DNA of 51,674 nt from Actinomycetota bacterium (GCA_947449535.1 CANFRP010000008.1:1-51674), one strand, 5' to 3'. Counted from the first letter of the stretch, positions 33,520 through 43,480 are shown. The notes: generated by a model from the sequence alone, not told the origin. A program made the numbers and translations.

Positions 33520-35238
33520 ATGAAATCCTGGAGAGTTGTCGCACTTTTATCGTGCGCGCTTGTGCTTTCTGGGTTGCCTTCGCAAGCCCAAGCAGATAAT
33601 CCACCCCGCAAGATATTGACGGGTTGGTTGCCGTATTACAGCATGAAAACATCACTTCCTTCGACAATTGTAAATGCTGATCTCATCCAAGAAATTTCTC
33701 CCTTCTGGTACACCGTCAAGGATCAGAATTTGATTACCGATCTATACACTCCGGCAAATCCATCTATTCCCATTGATCAACCACTTTCAGCTCTTCGTTC
33801 ATTAAACATTGCGATTATTCCTACCATCACTGATGGAACTACCAAAGGGGTTATGGCGGGGTGGTTAGCTAAAGATGATTCTCGGCAACGGCTTGTTACC
33901 ACTATTACTAACTTTGTGGTTACCAACAACTATCAGGGAATAGATCTTGATTTTGAAAACTTCGCATTTGTCGATGGAAATGCTTCCTGGCCCACGACCC
34001 TTCCCAATTGGGTGAAATTTAATCAAGAACTTTCCACCGCTTTACATGCACAAGGGAAATTACTCTCGATCACATCACCAGTCCTCTTCAATCCGATTTC
34101 CGGAAAGAAGGGATATTTCGTTTATGGGTGGGCTCAAATCGCTCCCTATATCGATCGCCTTCGCATCATGACTTACGACTATTCCGTTGCAACGCCAGGA
34201 CCGATTGGTCCAATTACCTGGGTGGAACAATCCTTGCAATTTGCAGTGTCCGTGATTCCCGCTTCCAAAATTTATGTTGGCGTCGCTGGTTATGGACGTG
34301 ACTGGATTACCAAGGTGGATGGCACTTGTCCTGCATCGGTAGCGAGCACAGTTGTGGCGGGAGCTAAAGCGGCAACATTCGTGATGCGCAATGCATCAAC
34401 TCTTGCTAGTGATTACGGTGAAACTTCCACATACGTTGCCAAATATGGAGAGAGCACATTCACATATAAGAAGAGTTACCCAGGAACAACTAAAGCCGGA
34501 CTTGCCACTACATGTACTGCAACACGAACAGTTTGGTATCAAGATCAACAAGGATATGCACTTCGCGCAAATTTGGTATCTAAGTATCACATTGGTGGAA
34601 TTGCGGCGTGGACAATGGGAATGGAAGATCCACTTGCAACCGATGCAATTCGCACTTTTGCGAAGTCGATTGCACCTGATCCAGTTGTCGCGACTCTTAC
34701 GACTGATAAAGCGAGCGTTAAATATGGAGATGCCGTAAATATCACCGCACTATTTACGCTCAAAGATAATCGACCACTTCCTGGACTTCCTGTTCGCATT
34801 GAAGCGAAAAGTGCGAGTGCGGATTGGCACTCAATATTTACCGGAGTTTCCGGCGCTGATGGGAAGGTAAGTACTCGAGTTTTGTTGGGGAAGAACACAA
34901 CACTTCGCGCAATTTCAGATGGAAGTTGGATGGTTTTAGAAGGTAGGACTGAGGAGAAAAATATCGGTGTTTCGCCTGTGATCACTTGGAAAGCCCCCGC
35001 CTCCATGAAGCATGGTGTGAGCTATCAAATAAGTGGCGAGATTGCGCCAAAGGTAAGTGGAAAACTCATTCACCTCAACTTTGGAGGAGACCTAACTGCG
35101 ATTACCGATAGCGATGGCAAATTTGTATTTACTCTCACTGCGCGCCAAGTCGGATTTATCGCAGCGCAACTCTCGATTACTCCAGATGCCCAGTTCGGCC
35201 CCACCGCTTCTGATTTATTCACAATCTTGGTACGGTAA
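33520..35238 (+). CDS. Secreted glycoside hydrolase family 18 protein
   Basis: Protein of 572 aa with a cleavable signal peptide (about 1-26, ending QAQA). The GH18 TIM barrel spans about 30-385; the catalytic DxDxE is Asp142, Asp144, Glu146 in [11 protein letters not shown], and MTYDYS and GVAGYGRDW follow as expected. The barrel most resembles the YaaH/SpoVR-associated spore-type peptidoglycan glucosaminidases rather than chitinases, but that is inference. About 390-572 forms two Ig-like beta repeats. It may cleave chitin, peptidoglycan or another beta-1,4-HexNAc glycan outside the cell. Confidence 0.85.
   Translation: MKSWRVVALLSCALVLSGLPSQAQADNPPRKILTGWLPYYSMKTSLPSTIVNADLIQEISPFWYTVKDQNLITDLYTPANPSIPIDQPLSALRSLNIAIIPTITDGTTKGVMAGWLAKDDSRQRLVTTITNFVVTNNYQGIDLDFENFAFVDGNASWPTTLPNWVKFNQELSTALHAQGKLLSITSPVLFNPISGKKGYFVYGWAQIAPYIDRLRIMTYDYSVATPGPIGPITWVEQSLQFAVSVIPASKIYVGVAGYGRDWITKVDGTCPASVASTVVAGAKAATFVMRNASTLASDYGETSTYVAKYGESTFTYKKSYPGTTKAGLATTCTATRTVWYQDQQGYALRANLVSKYHIGGIAAWTMGMEDPLATDAIRTFAKSIAPDPVVATLTTDKASVKYGDAVNITALFTLKDNRPLPGLPVRIEAKSASADWHSIFTGVSGADGKVSTRVLLGKNTTLRAISDGSWMVLEGRTEEKNIGVSPVITWKAPASMKHGVSYQISGEIAPKVSGKLIHLNFGGDLTAITDSDGKFVFTLTARQVGFIAAQLSITPDAQFGPTASDLFTILVR
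35231..35236 (+). promoter_or_regulatory. Leaderless -10 of clpS
   Basis: TACGGT ends 7 bases before the ATG at 35244; it runs into the stop codon of the GH18 gene. Confidence 0.4.
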
Positions 35239-35243
35239 TTGCG

Positions 35244-35531
35244 ATGGGCGACACAATAACTAAAACAGATCTCAGCATCGATCAACTTTTTGATCGGCCA
35301 TGGACAACTATTGTCTGGGACGATCCCGTGAATCTCATGTCATATGTCTCCTATGTTTTTATTAAACTTTTTAATTTCTCTGCCCAACGCGCACACGAGC
35401 TAATGATGCAAGTGCATAACGAGGGTCGCGCGGTAGTTTCGACCGGCAGCCGTGAGGAGATGGAGCGCGATGTCCAACGTCTCCATGAGCACGGTCTCTG
35501 GGCAACACTTCAACGTGATGACAAGATTTAA
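35244..35531 (+). CDS. clpS: ClpS, adaptor for ClpAP/ClpCP protease
   Basis: N-degron adaptor of 95 aa. The core is [24 protein letters not shown], with the conserved DDPVN segment, followed by [25 protein letters not shown]. It hands substrates with bulky N-terminal residues to the Clp ATPase. Next to DUF2017, as in other actinobacteria. Confidence 0.93.
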   Translation: MGDTITKTDLSIDQLFDRPWTTIVWDDPVNLMSYVSYVFIKLFNFSAQRAHELMMQVHNEGRAVVSTGSREEMERDVQRLHEHGLWATLQRDDKI

Positions 35532-35536
35532 TAGCC

Positions 35537-36091
35537 ATGTCCAATTTTGAAAAAGTTAGCGGGGGATTTTCACTCGACCTAACGATTGATGAAGCGCATA
35601 TTCTTATCAATCTGGTTGAACAACTACTCGAACTTTTGGGTGAAGGTGATTTCTTCCATCACTATGACTCCAGTGATCCCTTCGCGCAATTAATGGCGAT
35701 GCCAGATGAAATCGTGGCGCCAGAAGATCCCGTCCTCATGCGATTGCTCCCTAATGCTTATAGCGATCCGGAAGCTGCCTCTGATTTCCGCAGATATACC
35801 GAGCCTGCCTTGCGCGGCAATAAGCAGCGAACCCTTCGGCACATGAGAGAAGAACTTACTGTTTTGGTTGATGAAGATCGTGACGGAGTTATTGAAGAAT
35901 TGGATGCGCAGATCTGGTTGCTTGGAATAAATGATTTGCGATTGGCCCTCTCGGTACGCCTTGAGATTGATGCATCGAGCTTTGAAAAGTTTGAACTTTT
36001 GCCAGATACCGATCACCAAAAGCCCGTTTATGCGGTCTATTTCTGGCTGGGATGGCTGCAAGAGAACTTGTTGAGCGCTCTCGCAAGTTAA
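35537..36091 (+). CDS. DUF2017 family protein
   Basis: Mostly helical protein of 184 aa, 5 bases after clpS. DUF2017 proteins follow clpS in many actinobacteria. Visible conserved segments are PEDPVLMRLLPNAYSDPEAASDFRRYTE and a closing FWLGWLQENLLSAL. Its constant place beside clpS suggests a link to regulated proteolysis, but the role is unknown. Confidence 0.87.
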   Translation: MSNFEKVSGGFSLDLTIDEAHILINLVEQLLELLGEGDFFHHYDSSDPFAQLMAMPDEIVAPEDPVLMRLLPNAYSDPEAASDFRRYTEPALRGNKQRTLRHMREELTVLVDEDRDGVIEELDAQIWLLGINDLRLALSVRLEIDASSFEKFELLPDTDHQKPVYAVYFWLGWLQENLLSALAS

Positions 36092-36094
36092 GAT
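36089..36094 (+). promoter_or_regulatory. Leaderless -10 of murI
   Basis: TAAGAT ends 6 bases before the GTG at 36101; its first three bases are the DUF2017 stop codon. Confidence 0.4.
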
Positions 36095-36100
36095 TGGCTA

Positions 36101-36907
36101 GTGAGCACATCAGCGATTAATCCCAATTCACCCATTGGAGTGTTTGACTCAGGTGTTGGTGGGCTAACTGTTGCTCGAGCAATCATTGATCAGCTACCTC
36201 ATGAATCCATTCTTTATGTGGGAGACACTGCACATGGTCCCTACGGTCCACGTCCACTCGCAGAAGTTCGTACCTTTGCAATCGAAATACTGGATCAATT
36301 AGTTGCTGCTGGCGCAAAGGCCATTGTTATTGCCTGCAACACTGCAAGCGCTGCCATGTTGCGTGATGCACGAGAGCGTTATGACATTCCTATTGTTGAA
36401 GTAATCCAACCAGCGGCTCGTCGCGCAGTATCTGCAACTCGTACAGGGCGCGTGGGAGTTATAGGTACAACTGCCACAATCGAATCTGGAGCATATCTCG
36501 ATGCTTTTGCAGCAGCTCCGCAATTAGAAATTACCTCAGTTGCTTGCCCACTCTTTGTTGAATATGTGGAACGTGGTGAGACTTCCGGCAAGGAGATCAC
36601 TCAAATTGCTCAGGATTATCTGCAGCCCCTCATTGATCAGAAGATAGATACTTTGGTTCTTGGCTGCACCCACTATCCATTGCTGACCGGCGTCATCTCT
36701 TATGTAATGGGAAATGATGTGACACTTGTTTCGAGCGCAGAAGAGACTGCGAAAGATTTATATCGAGTATTGGTTGAGAATGACCTTCTCTCACATCAGA
36801 TCTCGCCAAAACATAAATTTGTCGCCACTGGCAATACCGATGGATTTACTCAACTAGCTCGTCGATTCCTTGGGCCGGAAGTGGCTCAAGTGGATTCTGC
36901 GATTTAA
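36101..36907 (+). CDS. murI: Glutamate racemase
   Basis: Makes D-glutamate for peptidoglycan. 268 aa. Signatures: [30 protein letters not shown], catalytic Cys in VIACNTASA and second catalytic Cys in [14 protein letters not shown] start at 36101, supported by the leaderless TAAGAT. Lies in the conserved clpS-DUF2017-murI-rph-rdgB block. Confidence 0.96.
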   Translation: MSTSAINPNSPIGVFDSGVGGLTVARAIIDQLPHESILYVGDTAHGPYGPRPLAEVRTFAIEILDQLVAAGAKAIVIACNTASAAMLRDARERYDIPIVEVIQPAARRAVSATRTGRVGVIGTTATIESGAYLDAFAAAPQLEITSVACPLFVEYVERGETSGKEITQIAQDYLQPLIDQKIDTLVLGCTHYPLLTGVISYVMGNDVTLVSSAEETAKDLYRVLVENDLLSHQISPKHKFVATGNTDGFTQLARRFLGPEVAQVDSAI

Positions 36908-36924
36908 TCAGAAACGAGAGATAG

Positions 36925-37656
36925 ATGTCCCAAGCACGTATTGCTAATCGCGCAGCCGATCAGTTACGAGAAATTAAATTCACTCGCAACTGGCTCAACA
37001 ACGCGGAAGGTTCTGTCATCGTTGAGTTCGGCAATACTCGAGTTCTCTGTGTTGCATCCTTCACTCCCGGCGTCCCTCGTTGGCTAACCGGAAAGGGAAG
37101 TGGCTGGGTCACCGCAGAATATTCAATGCTTCCTCGCGCCACACATACTCGTTCTGATCGCGAAAGCGTGAAAGGTAAGTTAGGTGGACGTACCCAAGAG
37201 ATATCCCGACTTATTGGCCGCTCGCTTCGATCTATCGTAGATACAAAAGCACTTGGTGAGAACACGATAGTTTTAGATTGCGATGTATTACAGGCCGATG
37301 GCGGCACCCGTACAGCTGCAATTACTGGTGCATATATCGCACTTGCTGATGCAATTACTTGGGCGAAAAAAGAAGGCCACATCATTGCCGACCGAAGGCC
37401 ATTAATTCAGGGAGTATCTGCAGTATCTGTGGGAATCATAAATGGCGTACCAATGCTCGATTTGTGCTACGAAGAGGATGTCACTGCAGAGACTGATATG
37501 AATATTGTCTGCACCGCTGATGGCAATTTTGTGGAAGTACAAGGCACAGCAGAAGGAAAGCCTTTTGATCGCACCTTGCTTGACTCGCTTCTTGATTTGG
37601 GAACCGCAGGATGCGCAGAGCTCTCGGCTCTTCAAAAGAAAGTTCTCGCCGAGTAA
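36925..37656 (+). CDS. rph: RNase PH
   Basis: Phosphate-dependent 3'-5' exoribonuclease that trims tRNA 3' ends. 243 aa, full length. [40 protein letters not shown] and [14 protein letters not shown] are characteristic. Follows murI by 17 bases, with rdgB 3 bases after it. Confidence 0.96.
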   Translation: MSQARIANRAADQLREIKFTRNWLNNAEGSVIVEFGNTRVLCVASFTPGVPRWLTGKGSGWVTAEYSMLPRATHTRSDRESVKGKLGGRTQEISRLIGRSLRSIVDTKALGENTIVLDCDVLQADGGTRTAAITGAYIALADAITWAKKEGHIIADRRPLIQGVSAVSVGIINGVPMLDLCYEEDVTAETDMNIVCTADGNFVEVQGTAEGKPFDRTLLDSLLDLGTAGCAELSALQKKVLAE

Positions 37657-37659
37657 TTC

Positions 37660-38274
37660 ATGCGCCAGATTGTTTTAGCGACCCGTAATAAAGGAAAGAT
37701 CGCCGAATTCGAAAGATTACTCGCCGAATTCGCAACCGACATTCACGTTCTGGGACTTGCTGATTTTCCTGATCTCCCCGATGTGGATGAGACCGGAAGT
37801 ACTTTTGAAGAAAATGCACTTCTTAAATCCCGCGAAGTCGCTGAATACACTGGCCTGCCAGCAATCTCTGATGACAGCGGTTTATGCATTGATTACCTCA
37901 ACGGTGACCCAGGAATTTATTCTGCGCGTTGGGCGGGTGGGCACGGAAATGATTTAGCCAATATTGAGAAAGTGTTGACTCAGCTCGATGGCGTTTTTGA
38001 GCCCGACCGAGGCGCACATTTCACATGCGTTGTTGCGCTCTCTTTTCCTGCCAACCATTCTCACTTTCCAGAGGAAGTAATTCGCATGGGCCAGCTCGAT
38101 GGTTCAATCGTTCTCACCCCTAGAGGAACAGCGGGTTTTGGGTATGACCCCATCTTCCAACCCCTGGGCTATGACCTGACTTTGGGTGAATTTGGATTCG
38201 GAGAGAAGGATCGAATTAGTCACCGCGGCAAGGCAATGCGTGAGATTGCCCCCGAAATTACTCGCTTGATCTGA
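37660..38274 (+). CDS. rdgB: dITP/XTP pyrophosphatase (RdgB/HAM1)
   Basis: House-cleaning enzyme that hydrolyses dITP, ITP and XTP. 204 aa. N-terminal VLATRNKGKIAEF, ETGSTFEENALLKS, SDDSGLCIDYLNGDPGIYSARWAG and GTAGFGYDPIF are all family signatures. It closes the murI-rph-rdgB run. Confidence 0.96.
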   Translation: MRQIVLATRNKGKIAEFERLLAEFATDIHVLGLADFPDLPDVDETGSTFEENALLKSREVAEYTGLPAISDDSGLCIDYLNGDPGIYSARWAGGHGNDLANIEKVLTQLDGVFEPDRGAHFTCVVALSFPANHSHFPEEVIRMGQLDGSIVLTPRGTAGFGYDPIFQPLGYDLTLGEFGFGEKDRISHRGKAMREIAPEITRLI

Positions 38275-38358
38275 GTTCTGGAATATGGGCTGAGGTAGGA
38301 TTGACCTATTAAGGCAATGCATAAGCGCCCATTTTAATTATTTCTAAAGGAGTTAGAC

Positions 38359-39201
38359 GTGGCAGTTAAGAAAGCAGCTAAGAAGTCAGCAGCGAAGAAG
38401 TCGACTACAAAGAAATCAACAGCAAAGAAATCAGCAGCAAAGAAATCAGCAGCAAAGAAGTCGACTGCAAAGAGAGCTGTGAAAAAGTCCGCAGCTAAGA
38501 AATCAGCTAAGAAAGCTCCTGCAAGAAAAGTTGCCAAAAAATCAGCAGTGAAGAAAGTTGCGAAGAAATCTGCAGCTAAGAAATCTGCCTCCCAAATTGT
38601 TATTCCGCCAGTTCCAGGCACTTCTGCAATTCCTGCTCGCAAAGTAGTGGGAACTCCTCCAACCACTTCACTGGCTAAGAATTTGTCATCTTCTGGCACT
38701 GCCAAGAAGAGCAACTCATCGAACCGAGTTGTGTTTGCAGTAATTGTTGGAATTGTTCTACTTGCACTAGTTGTAGTGGCTCGTAATTCATCTACTACTT
38801 CTAAGTCATCTACTGTGACTCCTGCCCCAGCAGCTTCAACATCTGCTGAAGCAACTCCGGCACAGACAGAGGCGGCACCTGCTGCAACATCATCTGCTGT
38901 ATCAGAGCCATCTGCAGGTCACGATGCCCCAACAAATATCGTTGCTCACTACACCGCATCTGGCGTCACCGTATTCTGGAACACCCCAGCAGCTGCAACA
39001 GATATCACGGGCTATAACGTGGAAATTCGCGTTAACTCTGGGGAATGGATGTTGGTCTCCACAACTCCTGCTTCTCAGCTTTCATTAGATGTTGCAAAGA
39101 GTGATTCTGCTTCCTGGACTCAGTTCCGGGTCTCAACAGTTTACAAAGATGGAACTGTTGTCGGCGGTAAAGTTTTTGGAATTCCAGGAACTTACAAGTA
39201 A
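38359..39201 (+). CDS. Membrane protein with histone-H1-like tail and FN3 domain
   Basis: Protein of 280 aa with an unusual order. Residues 1-78 are tandem KKSAAKKST-type repeats (30 Lys, 2 Arg), like the C-terminal tails of actinobacterial HU and of histone H1. Residues 79-123 form a linker, 124-141 a single membrane helix with AR after it, 142-188 a Ser/Thr/Ala/Pro-rich stretch, and 190-280 a fibronectin-III-like domain. With so many positive charges before the helix, the tail should be cytoplasmic and the FN3 domain outside. A DNA-binding tether at the membrane is a reasonable inference. GTG start with a perfect AAAGGAG 6 bases upstream; a strong terminator follows. Confidence 0.8.
   Translation: MAVKKAAKKSAAKKSTTKKSTAKKSAAKKSAAKKSTAKRAVKKSAAKKSAKKAPARKVAKKSAVKKVAKKSAAKKSASQIVIPPVPGTSAIPARKVVGTPPTTSLAKNLSSSGTAKKSNSSNRVVFAVIVGIVLLALVVVARNSSTTSKSSTVTPAPAASTSAEATPAQTEAAPAATSSAVSEPSAGHDAPTNIVAHYTASGVTVFWNTPAAATDITGYNVEIRVNSGEWMLVSTTPASQLSLDVAKSDSASWTQFRVSTVYKDGTVVGGKVFGIPGTYK
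38362..38592 (+). repeat. Imperfect tandem repeats encoding KKSA units
   Basis: Short repeats of the type AAGAAATCAGCAGC and AAGAAGTCGACTGC run through the first part of the gene and encode the lysine/alanine/serine tail. Copy number may vary between strains by slippage. Confidence 0.7.
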
Positions 39202-39213
39202 AAAGTAATTATA

Positions 39214-39249
39214 AAAACTCCTCACCGATTGTCGGTGGGGAGTTTTTTT
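39214..39249. terminator. Strong intrinsic terminator, likely bidirectional
   Basis: A 15-base stem (39214-39228 with 39232-39246, one G-U pair) has a 3-base loop, with A-run on the 5' side and T-run on the 3' side. It ends the plus-strand gene for the H1-tailed protein and overlaps the end of the convergent acyltransferase gene. Confidence 0.9.
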
Positions 39250-41002
39250 ATTGAGGAAGTATTCCGTTGAGTGCATCCACAATGGCTGCGGTGTAAACAT
39301 CGCCACCTTGTGCAACTAAGTGAACTCCATCTGGCGCAAAGAATTCAGGGTGATTGTTGGAAATCGTTGCCCAATCAACAAGAAGTACATTCGAATACGT
39401 GGGAGCTATCCGAGCCACTAACTCATTATTAGGAATTTTCCACGGCCGCGGAACCGAAGTATTGATCAAAATAACTTGAGGTTGCTCTTTGAGTAGATCA
39501 AGTAACTCAATGAGCTGACTCTCGGTAATGCGATTGTTATTGCCGACATCGATCACCACAGGTGACCCTTTGGCATCGAGCCGATCCTGTTTCACCACAG
39601 TGATGAGTTCATCAATTTGTCGCCCTACCCGCGCATTGATCAGAGCGATGGGGTACTTCTTTGCAAGTCGATCTTTGACTCCCAAGATGATGGAGTCGCC
39701 CGTGACCCACAACCCAGTCGCTAACTTTTCTGTTGGGCGCTGGATAAGTGTCATCTCTTGTCGATTTACTTTGATGAAGTGATTTGCGCGGTAGACAGCG
39801 ACACTTGTTGCAGTTGAGGTAGTGACAATCAAGAAGGCGAGAAAGGAGGCGAGATAGATTCGTTGACGCTTGCGAACTGAGCGAGCACGGTATTTCATGC
39901 CACGTAGCCAATGATTAACTTCACCAGTGCGAATCGGCACTTCAACAAATCGAAGTGAAATATCGGCCAGCGCAACCACAAGGAGAATGCGGAATATATC
40001 TAGCGCCCACGCTTCACCGGCTAAATCGATGGATGGACGAGTGAATTGAAAAATAACCCAGTGCCAGAGATAGATTCCATAGGATCTTTGTCCGATCCAT
40101 AAAAGAACTTTCTGCCCCATGATTGGCGCAAAGCGGGAAGCCGGATGAACAATTGAGGCTATTGCAGCGCAGCCAAAGAGCGCGCTCAACGGAAATGCGA
40201 TTTTATAAAGCGCTGAATTACTTTCAGAAATAAATAAGAATGAAGCGAGCAATCCAAAGAGACCAAAAATTCCAATTCCATCCACGACATCTTGTGCCCG
40301 CTCGGTAATTCGCGCACTGAGATTTTGTGGAATCCAGAATACTGCGAGCGCAGATCCCAAAAAGAGGCCGATGCTGTGCGTATCTGTTCCAAAGTAGACG
40401 TGACTGATGGAGGAAGCACTCTGTGCATCCATGCGAAGCGAGAAGAGAAATAGTGCAACGCCAGAGCCTGCCGCAATGATGAGAGCAATACGCGCAACGC
40501 TTGCTTTGCCTAAATACTTCCAAATTGCCAGAAGAATCATTGGCCAAATGAGATAGAACTGAGATTCAACTCCAAGTGACCAGGTGTGCTGAAGCAATGG
40601 GGGACGGCCCGAGGATTGAAAGTAATCCTGATGAACCGCAACCAATCGCCAGTTATTTGTACCAGTCAGAACGTAGGGAAGATCAGAGAGAAATCGCTTG
40701 ATTGCATCTGGTGCAAAAATTGAGATGAGGACGGTTGAACATGAGATCAAAAAAAGTAGCCCAGGAAGCAATCTGCGAGCTCTGGCCATGTAGAAGCCTC
40801 GAAGATTGAGGCCATTGGAGGTTTCGATATTGTCCAAAATAAGTCGTGTGATGACATAACCAGATATAACGAAGAAGAGATCGACGCCGAGGAATCCACC
40901 TGGTATCCACTTAAGACCTAAGTGGTAGAGAAGTACTGCTGCGACTGCAAGTGCGCGCAATCCATCAATTGATTGGATATGGCGCGTAGGGCGCTGCGAC
41001 AT
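39248..41002 (-). CDS. OatA-like membrane acyltransferase with SGNH domain
   Basis: Protein of 584 aa. The N-terminal acyltransferase-3 domain (about 1-350, ten or so helices) opens with IQSIDGLRALAVAAVLLYHL and FFVISGYVITRLI, and has QHTWSLGVESQFYLIWP. A further helix (about 385-405) leads to an external SGNH esterase-like domain with Ser437 (GDS), Asp558 and His561 (DGVH). Such proteins O-acetylate peptidoglycan, teichoic acid or other glycans. Its ATG overlaps the stop of the coiled-coil gene by one base (TAATG), so the two are translationally coupled. Confidence 0.92.
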   Translation of the reverse strand: MSQRPTRHIQSIDGLRALAVAAVLLYHLGLKWIPGGFLGVDLFFVISGYVITRLILDNIETSNGLNLRGFYMARARRLLPGLLFLISCSTVLISIFAPDAIKRFLSDLPYVLTGTNNWRLVAVHQDYFQSSGRPPLLQHTWSLGVESQFYLIWPMILLAIWKYLGKASVARIALIIAAGSGVALFLFSLRMDAQSASSISHVYFGTDTHSIGLFLGSALAVFWIPQNLSARITERAQDVVDGIGIFGLFGLLASFLFISESNSALYKIAFPLSALFGCAAIASIVHPASRFAPIMGQKVLLWIGQRSYGIYLWHWVIFQFTRPSIDLAGEAWALDIFRILLVVALADISLRFVEVPIRTGEVNHWLRGMKYRARSVRKRQRIYLASFLAFLIVTTSTATSVAVYRANHFIKVNRQEMTLIQRPTEKLATGLWVTGDSIILGVKDRLAKKYPIALINARVGRQIDELITVVKQDRLDAKGSPVVIDVGNNNRITESQLIELLDLLKEQPQVILINTSVPRPWKIPNNELVARIAPTYSNVLLVDWATISNNHPEFFAPDGVHLVAQGGDVYTAAIVDALNGILPQ

Positions 41003-41850
41003 TACTTTCGCTTAGTAGCAGGGCGCTTCTTTGCAGATTTTTTAGCTGCTGGCTTCTTTACTGCACGCTTTGGTGCCACGCGACGGGTAGGAACTTCAGG
41101 GACATCCTCCCCATCCACTTGTGACACTTCAGCGATATTCTCGCGAGTAAATGCCTTTGCACGAGGACGATTATCTTCGGTTAAGTTATTTTCAATAGCG
41201 TTCTGAAGATTATTGAGTTTGGAGAAAGCGCTCTGTAGTCGTTCGCGGGATTGACCAATTGCTTGCTCGGCTGCACTGAGTGATTGAGCTTGGATGCGAT
41301 AAAGACGATCTGCTTCAGAAATCGCAGTAGTCAACCAGTTACGGTAATTCGCGATGTCCCCTGTGGCTTCAACAATGATTCGCTCTGCTTCACGCTTTGC
41401 TGAGGAGAGCAGCGCACCAGCTTCGCGCTTCTTAGATTCGAGGAGCGCACCAGCATTTCGCTCTGCCTCACTGATCATTTCTGAAGCTTCAGACTCTGCA
41501 GCTTCCAGATATTTACGCCCACGTGATTCAGCGCCAGAAAGTACTGACTTAGCCTTTGCTTCAGCGCCTTCGAGAAGAGCCCTTGCTGAAGAAGTGCTCT
41601 CATCCATTGCGCGTTTTGCGGTAGCAAGTGCACGAGATTCACGTTGCTGAGCAGTTTTGATAATTGACATCGCAGTTTCAGTTGCGAGAATTTCAAACTC
41701 TTCTTTAGATAATCCGGTGATATCGCGACGTGATCGAAGCTCGGTGAGTTGAGCTTCTAATTGGCGAATGCGTTCAACCGCGTTCTCACTTGGCGCGACA
41801 GTCTCATCGCCCTTATAACCAACCCATGAGAGAAAATTCTTCTCGCTCAT
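41002..41850 (-). CDS. Coiled-coil protein with histone-H1-like C-terminal tail
   Basis: Protein of 282 aa. After a short head (FLSWVGYKGDE), residues ~20-230 are charged heptad-rich helix with repeating AESEASEMISEAERNAGALLE-type units, a long coiled coil like DivIVA/Wag31 or other polar scaffold proteins, though I see no certain DivIVA domain. Residues ~255-282 form the basic tail KRAVKKPAAKKSAKKRP. AAAGGAG lies 8 bases before the ATG, the second of only two such perfect sites seen. Coupled to the acyltransferase downstream. A scaffold linking DNA and envelope growth is an inference. Confidence 0.72.
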   Translation of the reverse strand: MSEKNFLSWVGYKGDETVAPSENAVERIRQLEAQLTELRSRRDITGLSKEEFEILATETAMSIIKTAQQRESRALATAKRAMDESTSSARALLEGAEAKAKSVLSGAESRGRKYLEAAESEASEMISEAERNAGALLESKKREAGALLSSAKREAERIIVEATGDIANYRNWLTTAISEADRLYRIQAQSLSAAEQAIGQSRERLQSAFSKLNNLQNAIENNLTEDNRPRAKAFTRENIAEVSQVDGEDVPEVPTRRVAPKRAVKKPAAKKSAKKRPATKRK

Positions 41851-41962
41851 CGCATTACTCCTTTATATCTACCTAAGTTTTAAGCCATTGTGACTGCTAG
41901 GTCGGCAATTCTATGGGCGTAATCGAAGAATCGAAAATGGTGATGTGCGGGGAGGGTGAGCC

Positions 41963-43462
41963 TTATTCGACCCAATTGAGCGTACGGGTGAGCGCCTTCT
42001 TCCACTGCTCATAACCCGAGGTACGAAGTTGATCATTGACCGAGGGCTTCCAATGGAGGGATTCCATCCATTGCGTTGTGAGTTCGGCAATGTCAGCCCA
42101 AAAGCCGACAGCGAGTCCGGCAGCATATGCAGCTCCCAGCGCAGTGGTCTCTTTGATTACTGGGCGAGAAATATCGATTCCTAGAATATCTGCCTGCATC
42201 TGCATGCAGAGATTATTTTCGGTGATGCCACCATCAACGCGCATGGTTTTTACGGCGACACCTGTCTCGGCCGACATGGCATCGATGACATCACGGGTTT
42301 GATAACAGATAGCTTCAAGTGCAGCGCGCGCTAAATGAGATTTGGTGGCGGCGCGAGTTAAGCCAACGATTGCACCTCGGGCATCACTTCGCCAGTGAGG
42401 CGCAAAGAGACCAGAAAATGCGGGAACGAAGTAGACACCGCCATTATCTTCAACGCTTGAAGCCAATATTTCTATATCTGAGGCTTGCGAAATAATTCCG
42501 AGTTGATCACGTAACCATTGAATGGCCGATCCTGTTACCGCCACAGATCCTTCGAGGGCGTAATGCGCAGGTTGATCTCCCAATTTGAAACAGACAGTAG
42601 TGAGAAGTCCCTTGGTGGATCTGGCAATCGAGGTTCCAGTGTTAATGAGCGCAAAATTTCCAGTGCCATAAGTGGTCTTGGAGTCGCCCCGTTGGAAGCA
42701 GACTTGACCGACCATCGCAGCTTGCTGATCTCCCAAAATTGAGGCGATCGGCACTTTGCTCCCGATCGGACCGGCTGGATCGGTCTGGGTGTAGACCTGC
42801 GAAGAGCTCTCAATTGTGGCAAGTGCGCTCCTTGGAATCTGCAGAATCTCCAGGAGTTCGGTATCCCAATCAAGCGTCTCCAAATTCATTAAGAGGGTAC
42901 GGCTCGCATTGGTTACATCCGTGACATGAATGCCTCCGCGAACCCCACCAGAGAGGTTCCACACGAGCCACGAATCCATGGTGCCCAGCATCAATGTTCC
43001 GGCATCACGCGCTGCGCGAACTTCGGCGGAGTTTTCCAAGAGCCATCGCATCTTGCTACCAGAAAAATATGGAGCGATGGTCAGACCAGTTTTGTATGTC
43101 ATGGACTTCTTCTGATCCTCCGAGAGAGTGTCCAGAATGCTTTGAGTGCGGGTGTCCTGCCAGACAATGGCATTGTGTAGCGGAAGACCGGTCTTGGAAT
43201 CCCAAGCCAGAGTGGTCTCGCGTTGATTGGTGATTCCGATGGCCGATAAATCCGAGCCAATAATTCCGGCTTGCTGTAGCGCCCCGGTAATTGCTTCTTG
43301 AGTGCGACGCCAAATTTCCATTGCATCATGTTCGACCCAACCAGGTGCGGGAAGAATCTGTCGATGTTCTAATTGATGTTGACCAATGACCCGGCCCTTA
43401 TGATCAAAGATCATGAAACGGGTACTTGTAGTTCCTTGGTCAAGGGAGCCGATGTAACTCAT
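41963..43462 (-). CDS. glpK: Glycerol kinase
   Basis: FGGY kinase of 499 aa converting glycerol to glycerol 3-phosphate. N-terminal [51 protein letters not shown] and C-terminal [21 protein letters not shown] are all present. Divergent from glpD with 18 bases between preferred starts; the two probably share one -10 region. Confidence 0.97.
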   Translation of the reverse strand: MSYIGSLDQGTTSTRFMIFDHKGRVIGQHQLEHRQILPAPGWVEHDAMEIWRRTQEAITGALQQAGIIGSDLSAIGITNQRETTLAWDSKTGLPLHNAIVWQDTRTQSILDTLSEDQKKSMTYKTGLTIAPYFSGSKMRWLLENSAEVRAARDAGTLMLGTMDSWLVWNLSGGVRGGIHVTDVTNASRTLLMNLETLDWDTELLEILQIPRSALATIESSSQVYTQTDPAGPIGSKVPIASILGDQQAAMVGQVCFQRGDSKTTYGTGNFALINTGTSIARSTKGLLTTVCFKLGDQPAHYALEGSVAVTGSAIQWLRDQLGIISQASDIEILASSVEDNGGVYFVPAFSGLFAPHWRSDARGAIVGLTRAATKSHLARAALEAICYQTRDVIDAMSAETGVAVKTMRVDGGITENNLCMQMQADILGIDISRPVIKETTALGAAYAAGLAVGFWADIAELTTQWMESLHWKPSVNDQLRTSGYEQWKKALTRTLNWVE

Positions 43463-43468
43463 AACCCG

Positions 43469-43475
43469 TATCCTA
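43469..43475. promoter_or_regulatory. Shared symmetrical -10 of glpK and glpD
   Basis: TATCCTA reads TATCCT on the plus strand (43469-43474), ending 6 bases before the glpD ATG at 43481, and TAGGAT on the minus strand (43475-43470), ending 7 bases before the glpK ATG at 43462. One 7-base element may therefore start leaderless messages in both directions. Confidence 0.5.
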
Positions 43476-43480
43476 TGAGC

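Noticed and set aside
38362-38592. CRISPR-like repeat array
   Set aside because: Repeats are short, in frame, without unique spacers, and encode the Lys-rich tail.
38334-38714. Antisense open frame rich in ADFF repeats
   Set aside because: It is the reverse reading of the KKSA repeat region and has no independent support.
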